A DNA stretch of 64,000 nucleotides from Rhizobium sp. L51/94 (GCF_019355555.1 NZ_CP072141.1:3280001-3344000), one strand, 5' to 3'. Positions 1 to 9,203 are shown, numbered from the stretch's first letter. Notes: generated by a model from the letters alone, not told the origin. Translations and numbers: made by a program.

Positions 1-305
1 TTTCAAATGCAGCCGTTTTCATCAGCCACGACTTCACCATCGCCACCTATCTGGTCGGCCTGACGTGTTTTCTCGGGGTGCGCCAGATACCGCGTTCACA
101 GTTTGTGGATCGGCTCGCGTGGTCTGGCCGGATCAGCCTGACTGTCTACGCAAGCCACGTCTTTTTCCTCTGGCTGCTCGCACCCGTCCTAGGCAACGAT
201 GAAATCTGGAGGGTCGGGATCCTGACCCTCCTGTGCTTCGGGCTGGCAACGCTCCTGAGCCTTGCGCTCATGCGCGTTCCGGGCCTGCAGCGCGTCATCG
301 TATGA
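1..305 (+). CDS. C-terminal end of a multipass membrane protein (acyltransferase-like), truncated by window edge
   Basis: An open frame enters from the left edge and stops at the TGA at 303-305, so about 100 C-terminal residues are visible. They form hydrophobic helices (the segments around SLTVYASHVFFLWLL and ILTLLCFGLATLLSLALM), separated by a short loop. The pattern, with a conserved-looking Ser-Leu-Thr-x-Tyr-x-x-His at the start of a helix, resembles the end of membrane acyltransferases of the DUF1624/heparan-glucosaminide acetyltransferase or acyltransferase-3 type. This is a resemblance only; the catalytic part lies outside the window. The gene converges on the ABC exporter, with 27 bases between the two stops. 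Confidence 0.6.
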   Translation, partial: SNAAVFISHDFTIATYLVGLTCFLGVRQIPRSQFVDRLAWSGRISLTVYASHVFFLWLLAPVLGNDEIWRVGILTLLCFGLATLLSLALMRVPGLQRVIV

Positions 306-332
306 CGACGCGCTGCCTTGTCGTTACCGCGC

Positions 333-2183
333 CTATTCCGCAGCCGCTTCCGTCGAATGGTCGGCGAGGAAGCCGCCGGACTGGCGGTTCCAGAGATCGG
401 CGTAGATGCCGCCCCGGGTGATCAGGTCGGCATGGCTGCCGGTCTCGATCAGCTTGCCCTTGTCGAGAACCACGACCCGATCCATCTCCGTCAGCGTCGA
501 CAGCCGGTGGGCGATGGCGATGACCGTCTTGCCCTGCATCAGCGCGAACAGGTTCTCCTGGATGGCCGCCTCGACTTCGGAATCGAGTGCCGAGGTCGCC
601 TCGTCGAGGATCAGGATCGGTGCATCCTTGAGGAACACCCGGGCAATCGCCACCCGCTGACGTTGGCCGCCGGAGAGCTTGACGCCACGCTCGCCGACCT
701 GCGCATCGAGACCCCTGCGGCCGTTCAAGTCGACGAGGTTCTCGATGAACTCCCATGCATTGGCACGCTTGGTCGCCTCAATGATCTCAGCGTCGGTGGC
801 ATCCGGGCGACCGTAGGCGATGTTATCGCGGATGGAGCGGTGCAGCAGCGACGTATCCTGCGTCACCACGCCGATCAGCGCACGCAGGCTCTCCTGCGTC
901 ACGCCGGCGATATCCTGCCCGTCGATGGTGATCTTCCCGGACTCCAGTTCGTAGAAGCGCAGCAGCAGGTTCATCAGCGTCGTCTTGCCTGCGCCGGAGC
1001 GCCCGACAAGGCCGATCTTCTCGCCGGCATGGATATCCAGCGTCAGATCCTCGATCACACCCTTCGCCTTGCCGTAATGAAAGCGGATATGATCGAAGCG
1101 GATTGCGCCCTTCTGCGCCACCAGCGTCGGAGCCGAAGGCCGGTCGATGATGTCGTGCTTCTTGGTCATCATCTCCATGCCGTCATAGACCGTGCCGATA
1201 TTCTCGAACAGCGCCGAGACTTCCCACATGATCCACTGCGACATGCCGTTGACGCGCATCGCCAGGCCGATGGCGATCGCGATCGAGCCGACCTCGATGG
1301 CGCCGTTCAGCCAGAACCATATGGAAATCGCCGAGATGACGAAGAGTGCCACGCAGTTGTTGATGTAGACCGATGCCTGGAAGAGGCTGACGTAGCGCAT
1401 CTGCCCGTAAACCGTCTGCAGGAACAGATCCATGCCCGCCTTGGCATAGGACTCCTCGCGGCCGGCATGGGAGAACAGCTTGACGGTCGCGATATTGGTG
1501 TAGCTGTCGACGACACGACCGGTCATGGTCGAGCGCGCGTCGGCCTGCGTCGCGGCGATCTTGCGCAGCTTCGGGACAAAGAAGCTGACGATGCCGATGT
1601 AGATCGCCAGCCAGACCAGCAGCGGCAGCAGCAGCCGCCAGTCCGCTGTTCCGACGATGACGATCATCGTGATGATGTAAGTGACGACATAGACGAAAAC
1701 GTCGAGCAGCTTCATCACCGTTTCGCGCACGGCAAGCGACGTCTGCATCACTTTGGTGGAAACGCGTCCGGCAAATTCGTTGGCAAAGAACGTCATGCTG
1801 TGGCGCAGCAGGAACCGGTGCATCTGCCACCTGGCGATCATCGGATAGTTGCCGAGCAACACCTGGTGCATGATGATGGAGTCCAGCACGGCTGCGACCG
1901 GCAGGCCTACGAGCACCATCGCCGCCATCCAGAAAAGCGTGGCGCCTTCCGTCTGCAGGAACGTTGCCTTGTCGGCATGCGACAGCCAGTCGACGATCTG
2001 GCCAAGAAACCGGAAAAGCGTGACCTCGCCGATGGCGATCAGCATCGTCAGGACGCCCATGGCGGCAAGCCAGGGGGCTGCAGGCTTTGTGTAGTGCCAA
2101 CAGAAAGCAAACAGCCCGTGCGGCGGAACACTGGGTTCCTCGCTCGGGAATGGGTTCAGACGCCGTTCAAACCAGCCAAACAT
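333..2183 (-). CDS. ABC exporter, fused permease-ATPase half-transporter
   Basis: 616-residue half-transporter of the MsbA/LmrA/MDR type. The N-terminal half carries about six membrane helices (roughly residues 40-310). The C-terminal half is an ABC ATPase with Walker A GRSGAGKTT, signature LSGGQRQRVAIARV, Walker B ILILDEATSALD and the switch His in IAIAHRLST. It should act as a dimer exporting a lipid, glycan or drug; the substrate cannot be read from sequence. The start at 2183 is chosen over the upstream in-frame ATG at 2246 because GGAG lies six bases before it. A 24-codon ORF with a strong ribosome binding site sits about 130 bases upstream on the same strand. The gene runs opposite to its neighbours and appears monocistronic. 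Confidence 0.9.
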   Translation of the reverse strand: MFGWFERRLNPFPSEEPSVPPHGLFAFCWHYTKPAAPWLAAMGVLTMLIAIGEVTLFRFLGQIVDWLSHADKATFLQTEGATLFWMAAMVLVGLPVAAVLDSIIMHQVLLGNYPMIARWQMHRFLLRHSMTFFANEFAGRVSTKVMQTSLAVRETVMKLLDVFVYVVTYIITMIVIVGTADWRLLLPLLVWLAIYIGIVSFFVPKLRKIAATQADARSTMTGRVVDSYTNIATVKLFSHAGREESYAKAGMDLFLQTVYGQMRYVSLFQASVYINNCVALFVISAISIWFWLNGAIEVGSIAIAIGLAMRVNGMSQWIMWEVSALFENIGTVYDGMEMMTKKHDIIDRPSAPTLVAQKGAIRFDHIRFHYGKAKGVIEDLTLDIHAGEKIGLVGRSGAGKTTLMNLLLRFYELESGKITIDGQDIAGVTQESLRALIGVVTQDTSLLHRSIRDNIAYGRPDATDAEIIEATKRANAWEFIENLVDLNGRRGLDAQVGERGVKLSGGQRQRVAIARVFLKDAPILILDEATSALDSEVEAAIQENLFALMQGKTVIAIAHRLSTLTEMDRVVVLDKGKLIETGSHADLITRGGIYADLWNRQSGGFLADHSTEAAAE

Positions 2184-2313
2184 AAAATGCTCCAGAAACG
2201 TCGAAGCCGCATCCCGCCGCTGCGTCCAATGGTTTCGCAGCGTCATATGGGAGCGGTCGCGGAAAGAACGAGGCCGTATCAGCCGCGCGATGGTTCAGAA
2301 AGGGAGAAAGTCG

Positions 2314-2388
2314 TCAGATCCTGACGGAGACAACCGGATGAAACACCGGCGTACGCACCGGGAGACGAACAGCCAAAAATCGATCCAT
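2314..2388 (-). CDS. 24-residue upstream ORF with strong ribosome binding site (possible leader peptide)
   Basis: Short ORF beginning MDRFLAVRLPVR and ending in VVSVRI, preceded by AGGAGG with five bases to the ATG, which is one of the best ribosome binding sites in the window. It lies in the 5' region of the ABC exporter, ending 130 bases before that gene's start. The peptide is rich in Val, Arg and Pro and has no known domain. It could be a leader peptide influencing the exporter or a chance ORF. No terminator-like hairpin with a T-run was seen between it and the exporter. Confidence 0.4.
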   Translation of the reverse strand: MDRFLAVRLPVRTPVFHPVVSVRI

Positions 2389-2564
2389 TAGCGCCTCCTG
2401 CTGGTTTGCGTTGTGAACAAGGCGTCTTTTATCGCAAAAGCGACGGCTGCAAAAGCCCCTAAGACGGCGCGAACATGCAGAACTTGCAATGGGACTCATC
2501 AGAGACGTTGATGACCGCACATTTCAGTTGCGGGTTTTGCTGCCGATCGGATAGTCGAGGAGCC

Positions 2565-3026
2565 ATGACCGCCCTGCACATCGCCCTCTACCAGCCGGAT
2601 ATCGCCGGCAACACCGGCACGATCCTACGGCTTGCCGCCTGTCTCGATCTTGCCGTCGACATCATAGAGCCCGCCGGCTTCGACATCTCCGACCGCAACC
2701 TCAAGCGCGCCGGCATGGACTATCTCGCCGCGGTCTCCCTGACCCGTCATATCAGCTGGACGCATTTCGAAGCCTGGCGACGCGGCACCGGGCGCCGCCT
2801 GATCCTTGCCTCGACGAAGGCCGCGGACCGCTACACCGATTTCGTCTTCCACTCCGACGACATCCTGCTGTTCGGTCGGGAAAGCGCCGGCGTTCCGGAT
2901 GCGGTCCACGAGGGAGCCGATGGTCGCATCCTCATCCCGATGGTAGAGGGCCAGCGGTCCATCAATGTTGCGATGTCGGCGGCAATGATCGCGGGCGAGG
3001 CGTTGCGCCAGACACGCTGGGCCTGA
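2565..3026 (+). CDS. trmL: tRNA (cytidine(34)-2'-O)-methyltransferase
   Basis: 153-residue SPOUT-class methyltransferase that 2'-O-methylates the wobble base of tRNA-Leu isoacceptors using S-adenosylmethionine. Visible hallmarks are the N-terminal IALYQPDIAGNTG motif, the central LLFGRESAGVP motif and the C-terminal IPMVEGQRSINVAMSAA motif, which build the knotted SAM site. Length matches the TrmL/YibK family (about 155). The start at 2565 has GAGGAG immediately upstream; the longer frame from 2475 lacks a ribosome binding site and is out of family. It is divergent from the ABC exporter and followed by the Na/Pi symporter. Confidence 0.95.
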   Translation: MTALHIALYQPDIAGNTGTILRLAACLDLAVDIIEPAGFDISDRNLKRAGMDYLAAVSLTRHISWTHFEAWRRGTGRRLILASTKAADRYTDFVFHSDDILLFGRESAGVPDAVHEGADGRILIPMVEGQRSINVAMSAAMIAGEALRQTRWA

Positions 3027-3227
3027 GGGCGCGCTGTCACCAGTGACGCAAATTTGACCTTTAGATGTCGCTACAAGCGTTGATTTGCAGCGGGTTTTGT
3101 CCATATAATAGTTAGCCGACGAGCAAACTTTGCCGGGTGCGGCTCTTTCCAGCGCTGAAATTACGTGCCTTTTCAGTCTCCGGTCGATGCCGGAACCCTA
3201 CGGCATGAGAAGGAAATCCCGCGAAAA

Positions 3228-4874
3228 ATGGACTCAACCACGGTCATGATCAACCTGTTCGGCGCAGTGGCATTGCTGCTGTTCGGCCTGTCGCAGGTAA
3301 AGGACGGCGTCACCCGCGCTTTCGGTGCCCGCCTGCGGACCGGGCTGGCGACCGGGACACGCAGCAGCGGCCGTTCCTTCGTCTCCGGCTTCGTCGCGAC
3401 GATCGCGCTGCAGAGTTCGACCGCGACCGCGCTAATGGTCGCGTCTTTCGTCGAACGTGACCTGGTGATCCCGTCCATGGCACAGATCGTGCTGCTCGGC
3501 GCCAATGTCGGCACCGCCGTGACCGCATGGATCGTGGCAACCGGCATCGAATGGCTGTCGCCGCTGATCATACTGATCGGCATCGTCCTCTACCGCCGCT
3601 CGTCGAGCAATCAGCAGGGCGCAGGCACGGCGCTGATCGGCATCGGCCTGATGCTGCTGTCGCTGCAGCTACTGAGCATGGCAACGGCACCGATCCGCGA
3701 ATCCCAGGCGCTTGCCGCCTTCATCGGCCTGCTCGACGGCGCCCTGCCGGTCGCGTTGATCTTCTCGGCCGCCCTCGCCTTCATCTCGTCGTCCAGCCTT
3801 GCCGTTGTCGTGCTGATCCTGTCGCTCGCCTCCACCGGCATCCTGTCGCCCGCTCTCTCCATTGTCCTGGTGCTCGGCGCCAACCTTGGCGGCGCCGTTC
3901 CGCCCGTCGTCGCGACCATGTCCGGTCCCGCAACCGCCCGCCGCGTGACGCTTGGCAACCTCATCGTGCGTGCCATCGGCTGCGCCATTGCCATGCCATT
4001 GGCCGGCCACGCTGGCGCCCTTCTGCAAGGCCTCGGCTTTGTGCCCGCAAAACTGCCCGTCGACGCGCATCTGATGTTCAACATCGCGCTTGCCGCCCTC
4101 GCCTGGCCGTTTTCTCCCCTGATTTCAAGGCTGATGCTGCGGCTGGTGCCTGCCGATGCCGCGACCGATGACAGCCCGAGGTTCCTCGACGAACAGGCTC
4201 TCGGCACGCCTGTGGTTGCCGTCGCCAGCGCAACCCGCGAAGTTCTGGCCGTCGGCGATCTCATCGAACGCATGTTGATCCGCACGCAGACCGCATTCGA
4301 TAACAACGACCTGGCATCGTTGAAGGAAATCCCGCTGCTGGAAAAGCGCGTCGACCGGCTGCAGCAGGAAGTCAAGGTCTACCTCTCCAGGCTCGGCCGT
4401 GGCGGGCTCGACGAGGAAACCAGCCGCCGATCGATCGTCATCATCGACTACGCCATCAATCTCGAACATATCGGCGATATCATCGAGAAAGGCCTTTCGG
4501 AGCAGGTGGCAAAGAAGATCGCCCACGGCCTCGCCTTTTCCGACGACGGCTTTGCCGAGCTGCAGCGCCTGTTCACCATGACCATCGACAATCTGAGGGT
4601 AGCCCAGACGATCCTCGTGACGCGCGATTTCAATCTCGCCCGCCAAATGATGGAAGTGAAGGTCGATGTCCGCCGGCTCGAGAAGCAGTCTTCGGATCGC
4701 CATATCGCCCGGCTGCGTGACGGTCGAATGGACAGCCTGCAGACCAGTTCGCTGCATCTGGACATGCTGCGCGACCTCAAGCGGATCAATGCCCACATCG
4801 TCTCCGTCGCCCACCCCATCCTCGATGAAAGCGGCCTGCTGATCGAAAGCCGCTTGCTGAACGCAGCTGAGTGA
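3228..4874 (+). CDS. Na/Pi cotransporter family protein with PhoU-like C-terminal domain
   Basis: 548-residue membrane protein of the NptA/YjbB family. The N-terminal two thirds form two inverted repeats of membrane helices. The first repeat contains the QSSTATA signature and the second the SSSSLAVVV segment; both are typical of sodium-phosphate symporters. From about residue 345 to the end, alpha-helical heptads (for example LIERMLIRTQTAF and INLEHIGDIIEKG) resemble a PhoU domain, the usual architecture in this family. Function is probably low-affinity phosphate transport or efflux. The start at 3228 has GAGAAGGA about 13 bases upstream, which is rather far; the in-frame ATG at 3246 is an alternative. 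Confidence 0.88.
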   Translation: MDSTTVMINLFGAVALLLFGLSQVKDGVTRAFGARLRTGLATGTRSSGRSFVSGFVATIALQSSTATALMVASFVERDLVIPSMAQIVLLGANVGTAVTAWIVATGIEWLSPLIILIGIVLYRRSSSNQQGAGTALIGIGLMLLSLQLLSMATAPIRESQALAAFIGLLDGALPVALIFSAALAFISSSSLAVVVLILSLASTGILSPALSIVLVLGANLGGAVPPVVATMSGPATARRVTLGNLIVRAIGCAIAMPLAGHAGALLQGLGFVPAKLPVDAHLMFNIALAALAWPFSPLISRLMLRLVPADAATDDSPRFLDEQALGTPVVAVASATREVLAVGDLIERMLIRTQTAFDNNDLASLKEIPLLEKRVDRLQQEVKVYLSRLGRGGLDEETSRRSIVIIDYAINLEHIGDIIEKGLSEQVAKKIAHGLAFSDDGFAELQRLFTMTIDNLRVAQTILVTRDFNLARQMMEVKVDVRRLEKQSSDRHIARLRDGRMDSLQTSSLHLDMLRDLKRINAHIVSVAHPILDESGLLIESRLLNAAE

Positions 4875-4942
4875 TAGCTAGCGGGATGAGCCTGGAAATC
4901 GGTACTAACGAATGAGCGTCAAACGCCGGCGCAAAAAAGCGA

Positions 4943-5200
4943 TCAGTCTGCGGTCGGCAGGCGGCGCATGGTGAATTCGATGCGGTCGCCCTCGACCTGT
5001 CGCCAGCTTTCGACTTCCGTCCAGTAGGCAGCCTTCGGAAAATCGTCGAACCATTGGCGGGCTTTTTCGCGCGCGTCGGGGCGGCTGAGGCAATAGGTTT
5101 CGCGCACGAAATCTCCCTTGCCGCCGGCAAGCTTGCTGCGGCGGTGGCGGTCGATCTGGCGCTTGAGCCCATCAAGGGGCGGCGATCCCGTAATCTTCAT
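4943..5200 (-). CDS. Conserved-looking hypothetical protein, 85 aa
   Basis: Small, charged, soluble protein beginning MKITGSPPLDGLKRQIDRHR. It has a basic N-terminal helix and a central AREKARQWFDDFPKA stretch, with no membrane segment and no recognised domain. AAGG lies six bases before the ATG at 5200, which favours this start over the in-frame ATG at 5293. It is divergent from hemF, and its end lies 68 bases from the end of the convergent Na/Pi symporter. Function unknown. Confidence 0.7.
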   Translation of the reverse strand: MKITGSPPLDGLKRQIDRHRRSKLAGGKGDFVRETYCLSRPDAREKARQWFDDFPKAAYWTEVESWRQVEGDRIEFTMRRLPTAD

Positions 5201-5373
5201 GATAAACCTTGCCTTTGCGCCCAAGATAATACCAGACGGTTCATTTTGCGAGTCGATTATGCCGGTGTTCAAGCGGGGGATGCTGGCTGCCACCTTGCTT
5301 TGCTGTTATGCAAAAACCGATTTTGAAGGCCGTGCGAGTCGTGGCCGCTGCACACATGGCACCGGAGATACTT

Positions 5374-6282
5374 ATGGAAAGACCACAGCTTCCAACCGGA
5401 TTGCCTGACGACATCGAGGACAAGAAGCTTGCTGCGCGCGGCTGGTTTGAAAGCCTGCGCGACACGATCTGCGCGGAATTCGAGGCGCTGGAAGACGAGT
5501 TGACTGGCCCGCTTGCCGACCAGGAACCGGGCCGCTTCGTTGCCAAGGACTGGCAGCGCGAAAGCGATGGCGGCGGCGGCAGGATGTCGATGATGGAAGG
5601 CCGCGTTTTCGAGAAGGTCGGCGTCCACACCTCTACCGTGCACGGCGAGTTTGCCCCCGATTTTCGCAGCCAGATCCCTGGTGCCAATGAGGATCCGCGC
5701 TTCTGGGCCTCCGGCATCTCGCTCATCGCCCATCCCGTCAATCCCAACGTGCCGGCCGTGCACATGAACACCCGCATGGTGGTCACGACCAGCCGCTGGT
5801 TCGGCGGCGGCGCCGACTTGACACCCGTCCTTGATAACCGGCGAACACAGGAAGATCCCGATAGCCAGCTTTTCCATCGTGCCATGGAGATCGCCTGCGG
5901 CCGTCATAAGGTTGCAGACTATCCACGCTATAAAGCCTGGTGCGAGGAGTATTTCTTCCTGAAGCACCGAAACGAATCACGCGGCATCGGCGGGATTTTC
6001 TACGACTGGCTTCATTCGAGCGAGGAGGACGGCGGCTGGGAGGCCGACTTTACCTTCACGCGCGATGTCGGAAGGGCGTTTTCGATGGTCTACCCGCGGA
6101 TTGTAAGGTCGAACTTCAACAAGCAGTGGACAGAGCAGGACCGGGACGAACAATTGATTCGCCGCGGACGCTATGTCGAGTTCAATCTTCTGTACGACCG
6201 CGGCACGATCTTCGGCCTGAAGACCGGCGGCAATGTAGAGTCTATCCTGTCGTCCCTGCCGCCCGTGGTTCGTTGGCCCTGA
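5374..6282 (+). CDS. hemF: Coproporphyrinogen-III oxidase, oxygen-dependent
   Basis: 302-residue cytosolic enzyme that oxidatively decarboxylates coproporphyrinogen III to protoporphyrinogen IX using O2, the antepenultimate step of heme synthesis. The family signature is visible as the [11 protein letters not shown] stretch, [28 protein letters not shown] and the C-terminal [20 protein letters not shown] region. The start at 5374 follows GGAG with six bases spacing; the ORF extends upstream to 5308 without a better site. The gene is single and divergent from the 85-residue hypothetical gene. No clear FNR-type box was seen upstream. Confidence 0.97.
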   Translation: MERPQLPTGLPDDIEDKKLAARGWFESLRDTICAEFEALEDELTGPLADQEPGRFVAKDWQRESDGGGGRMSMMEGRVFEKVGVHTSTVHGEFAPDFRSQIPGANEDPRFWASGISLIAHPVNPNVPAVHMNTRMVVTTSRWFGGGADLTPVLDNRRTQEDPDSQLFHRAMEIACGRHKVADYPRYKAWCEEYFFLKHRNESRGIGGIFYDWLHSSEEDGGWEADFTFTRDVGRAFSMVYPRIVRSNFNKQWTEQDRDEQLIRRGRYVEFNLLYDRGTIFGLKTGGNVESILSSLPPVVRWP

Positions 6283-6365
6283 TGTCAACAAAACGTGAGG
6301 GTCTTACAAAGTAACGCGTTGCTACTACTTTAACTTGAACATGGTACAGTCAGAGGAGGATTGTC

Positions 6366-6635
6366 ATGTCTACGAAGAGCAGTGCAGCCCCTACCCCGAC
6401 CACAGCGAGTGCGATGGACACTCCTGATTTTATCAGGAGGCTGGCGGAGGACCAGCGCATCCGAAGCGGCTCCGATCTGCCTTTGTCCTGCTTCATCGAG
6501 CAGGTGAAGATGCAACTGAAAGGCCGGCCGGCCAACGATGTATCCCGTATTCCGCAGGACCGCATCGCCAGGCGCTCCGTCGCCCACCGCCACCAGACGT
6601 CGGAGCTTTTCAAAGCCTGGGCAATGCCTGAATAG
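6366..6635 (+). CDS. Hypothetical protein, 89 aa
   Basis: Small soluble protein with a Ser/Thr/Ala/Pro-rich N-terminus followed by a charged segment (DFIRRLAEDQRIRSG) and a basic C-terminal part ending FKAWAMPE. An AGGAGG lies about seven bases before the ATG, so the start is well supported. It lies 83 bases downstream of hemF on the same strand and could be co-transcribed. No known domain was recognised. Confidence 0.7.
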   Translation: MSTKSSAAPTPTTASAMDTPDFIRRLAEDQRIRSGSDLPLSCFIEQVKMQLKGRPANDVSRIPQDRIARRSVAHRHQTSELFKAWAMPE

Positions 6636-6701
6636 GCTGAGCGGGCTGTGACACCATCATCGGGCGCAGCTTCCGCAGTGAAGCGGAGGCTGCCCTGAAA
6701 A

Positions 6702-7952
6702 TCAGACCATTTCTCGCAGCCGCGACAGCAGGGTCGCCTTGTCGGTCGCAAAATTCTCTTCGACCCACTGGCGTTCAAGATCGCCCAGCACCTCGCCCAC
6801 GCGCGGGCCGGCAGCAATTCCTGCTTTCAACGCATCGGCTCCGCTGAGAGGAAAGACCGGTTTCTGCCAGCCGCCTGCGCGGTCCAGCAGCTTGCCGATG
6901 CGTGCCGTTCGCGCCATCTCGGCGAAGTCGCCCTCCGCCTTGCCCCGCGCCACAGCAAGCGCGAGCTTCAACTTGGTGCGGATACCCTCTGTTCCATGGC
7001 CGTACAGCAATCTCTGAAACGCTGCGTCAGAGATCTCGTCGTCGATGACGGGTGCGGCGGCCCATGCGGTAAGCCTCGCCGCCTCTGCCTTCGACAGGCG
7101 CAACCGGATCGCGAGCTTTGCCAGCCTGTCGGCATCCGGCGGCACGATGGAAGCAAGCCGCAGCAATGGATCCGGCGACCAGCCAAGCGCCCGTTCGGTG
7201 GAGACAAGCGCCGGGATGGCGTCGATGCCCCATTTTTCGGTTTCCGGCAGGATATCGGTGAGCACGCTGATCTGCCGCATCCAAAGCAGCGCACGCCCCG
7301 GATCGGGTGCTCCCAGCAACTTCTTCATTTCCGACCAGATGCGCTCGGCCGACAGCGAAGCCAGTGTGCCTCGCGCCCCGGCGCAGGCCCTGAGGCCCGC
7401 CGCGTCTGGCCGGCCGGTGCCATAGAAGGCAAAGAAACGGAAAAAGCGCAGGATGCGTAAATGATCCTCGGCGATCCGCGTTGCCGGCTCGCCGATGAAC
7501 CGGATGGTCCTGGTCTCTATGTCCGCGAGGCCGCCAACGAGATCGATGACCTCGCCGCTAGCCGTTGCATAGAGCGCATTGATCGTCAGGTCGCGGCGTT
7601 CGGCATCCGCCTGCCAGTCCGTGCTGAAAGCCACTTCGGCATGACGCCCGTCGGTCTCGACGTCCCGGCGCAAGGTCGTCACCTCGAACGGCTTGCCATC
7701 GATCACCAGCGTCACTGTGCCATGCGCTATGCCGGTCGGTACGGCCTTGATGCCGGCCGCTTTGGCGCGGGCCACGACGGCGTCCGGCAGCAGCGTCGTC
7801 GCGATGTCGATGTCGGCGACATCGAGCCCCATCAGGCTGTTGCGGACTGCCCCGCCAACGATGCGCGCCTCGCCGCCGTCGCTGTTCAGCAGCGCCAGAA
7901 CCTGTCCGAGCGCCGCATCCGCAAACCACGTCTCTCCGGCAACAGTCGTCAT
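6702..7952 (-). CDS. cca: CCA tRNA nucleotidyltransferase / poly(A) polymerase family
   Basis: 416-residue class II nucleotidyltransferase that would add or repair the 3' CCA end of tRNAs. The N-terminal head shows the RIVGGAVRNSLMG phosphate-binding loop, the DIDIATT metal-binding acidic pair and the RRDLTINALY motif. A flexible-neck RILRFFRFFAFYG segment follows. The ATG at 7952 overlaps the TGA of the upstream Nudix gene (ATGA), indicating translational coupling; the in-frame extension to 8057 is rejected for that reason. It is the last gene of the DUF1285-Nudix-cca operon. Confidence 0.93.
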   Translation of the reverse strand: MTTVAGETWFADAALGQVLALLNSDGGEARIVGGAVRNSLMGLDVADIDIATTLLPDAVVARAKAAGIKAVPTGIAHGTVTLVIDGKPFEVTTLRRDVETDGRHAEVAFSTDWQADAERRDLTINALYATASGEVIDLVGGLADIETRTIRFIGEPATRIAEDHLRILRFFRFFAFYGTGRPDAAGLRACAGARGTLASLSAERIWSEMKKLLGAPDPGRALLWMRQISVLTDILPETEKWGIDAIPALVSTERALGWSPDPLLRLASIVPPDADRLAKLAIRLRLSKAEAARLTAWAAAPVIDDEISDAAFQRLLYGHGTEGIRTKLKLALAVARGKAEGDFAEMARTARIGKLLDRAGGWQKPVFPLSGADALKAGIAAGPRVGEVLGDLERQWVEENFATDKATLLSRLREMV

Positions 7953-8584
7953 GCGTAAAGCCTCTCGTACAATGTCCGGACGATCCCGGCGGTAATGCCC
8001 CAGATCATCCATTGACCGTAGGGCATGCGGTAGAAATGACGCTCGCTGCCCTTCCACTCCATGCTGTCGCGCATGTGGTGCGTCGGGTCCATCAGAAACG
8101 ACAGAGGCACTTCGAACGCATCCTCGACCTCGGTCGGGCTCAGCGTCAGCTCGAAACCCGGTTTGACGACCGCAAGGATCGGCGTGATGCGGAACCCGGT
8201 CGCAGCTAGATAATGCGGCAAGCGGGCCACCGGTTCGACAAACAGATTGGCAAGGCCGATCTCCTCCTCAGCCTCGCGCATCGCGGCAGCCTCCGGCGAC
8301 GCATCTTCCGGATCTATGGCGCCGCCCGGAAAGGCGATCTGGCCGGAGTGCTTGCGCAGATTTGTCGTGCGCTGCGTAAAGATGACCCGTGCGTCGTCTC
8401 CCTCGTCGATGACCGGCACCAGCACCGCGGCGTCGCGTAGCGTCATCCCCTCGACGTCGAGAATTCTCTCTCGGTTGAGAAGGTGATCGCCGTGCTCACG
8501 CCAGGCAAGCTCGACGGGGTTACCCGTCTGGTTGAGCGCGCGGCGGCGGAATTCGGCTGCCGAATAAAGCGGAAACTCACTCAT
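7949..8584 (-). CDS. Nudix hydrolase, CoA pyrophosphatase-like
   Basis: 211-residue Nudix enzyme. The Nudix box is complete: GGAIDPEDASPEAAAMREA followed by EEEIGL, matching G-x5-E-x7-R-E-U-x-E-E-x-G-U. Upstream of the box, the LRKHSGQIAFPGG segment is characteristic of the NudL/YeaB CoA and acyl-CoA pyrophosphatase group, so hydrolysis of CoA to phosphopantetheine and 3',5'-ADP is the likely reaction. The start at 8584 overlaps the end of the DUF1285 gene by eight bases, and the end overlaps cca by four, giving a translationally coupled operon. Confidence 0.88.
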   Translation of the reverse strand: MSEFPLYSAAEFRRRALNQTGNPVELAWREHGDHLLNRERILDVEGMTLRDAAVLVPVIDEGDDARVIFTQRTTNLRKHSGQIAFPGGAIDPEDASPEAAAMREAEEEIGLANLFVEPVARLPHYLAATGFRITPILAVVKPGFELTLSPTEVEDAFEVPLSFLMDPTHHMRDSMEWKGSERHFYRMPYGQWMIWGITAGIVRTLYERLYA

Positions 8585-9203
8585 CTGCCAGGGCATTCAG
8601 CGTCAGCGCCGGCATGATCGGGAAAGTCGCGCCGCCGGAGCGGACGCAGAACATCGCGACGCCGTCGATGTCGAGCGTTTCGCCGAGAGCCACCAGATCG
8701 TACATGACGGCCCGTGACACCAGCGCCTCCAGCCGGCCGCGCACATGCAGATAGGGCTTGAGTTCGTTGTTGTCGCCATGCACGACAAAGCGCAGCGGAT
8801 GGTCCTCGCCTGCCTCCACGACGTCCCCAACGTTCGTCCGGAATGTCAGTAGCGGATGGCCGTCGACCTGCGTCATCGTCATCTCGACCGCCAGAAACGG
8901 CGCATCGACGACGCGGATGCCGACTTTTTCCACAGGCGTCACGAGATAGGTCTTACCGTCCTCGTCCTTGCGCAACACCGTCGAGAACAATCGCACCAGC
9001 GGCGCACGGCCGATCGGCGTCCCCATGTAGAACCAGGTACCGTCGCTGCGGATTTCCATGTCGAGATCGCCGCAGAAGGGCGGGTTCCACTTGTCGACCG
9101 GTGGAGGCCCCTTGGCGTGGTCTCCGGCATCTCCGGCGGCGCGCGAAATCAGGGCAGCCAGGCCTGCCGCGTCGGTCGTCGCGCTGATTTCCTCGGCTGC
9201 CAT
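8577..9203 (-). CDS. DUF1285 domain-containing protein
   Basis: 208-residue soluble protein with the features of DUF1285: an early PPVDKWNPPFCGDLDM segment, GTWFYMGTPIGRAPLVRLFSTVLR, and YLVTPVEKVGIRVVDAPF. A C-terminal half contains a HGDNNELKPYLHVRGRLEAL stretch. The molecular role of the family is unknown. It is the first gene of a three-gene operon with a Nudix hydrolase and cca and is divergent from the MoxR cluster with 160 bases between the chosen starts. GGA a few bases before the ATG supports the start. Confidence 0.88.
   Translation of the reverse strand: MAAEEISATTDAAGLAALISRAAGDAGDHAKGPPPVDKWNPPFCGDLDMEIRSDGTWFYMGTPIGRAPLVRLFSTVLRKDEDGKTYLVTPVEKVGIRVVDAPFLAVEMTMTQVDGHPLLTFRTNVGDVVEAGEDHPLRFVVHGDNNELKPYLHVRGRLEALVSRAVMYDLVALGETLDIDGVAMFCVRSGGATFPIMPALTLNALADE

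Noticed and set aside
318..2324. Long plus-strand ORF of 668 codons opposite the ABC exporter
   Set aside because: It is the antisense frame of a well-supported ABC exporter, lacks a domain and has no ribosome binding site; high-GC genes produce such frames.
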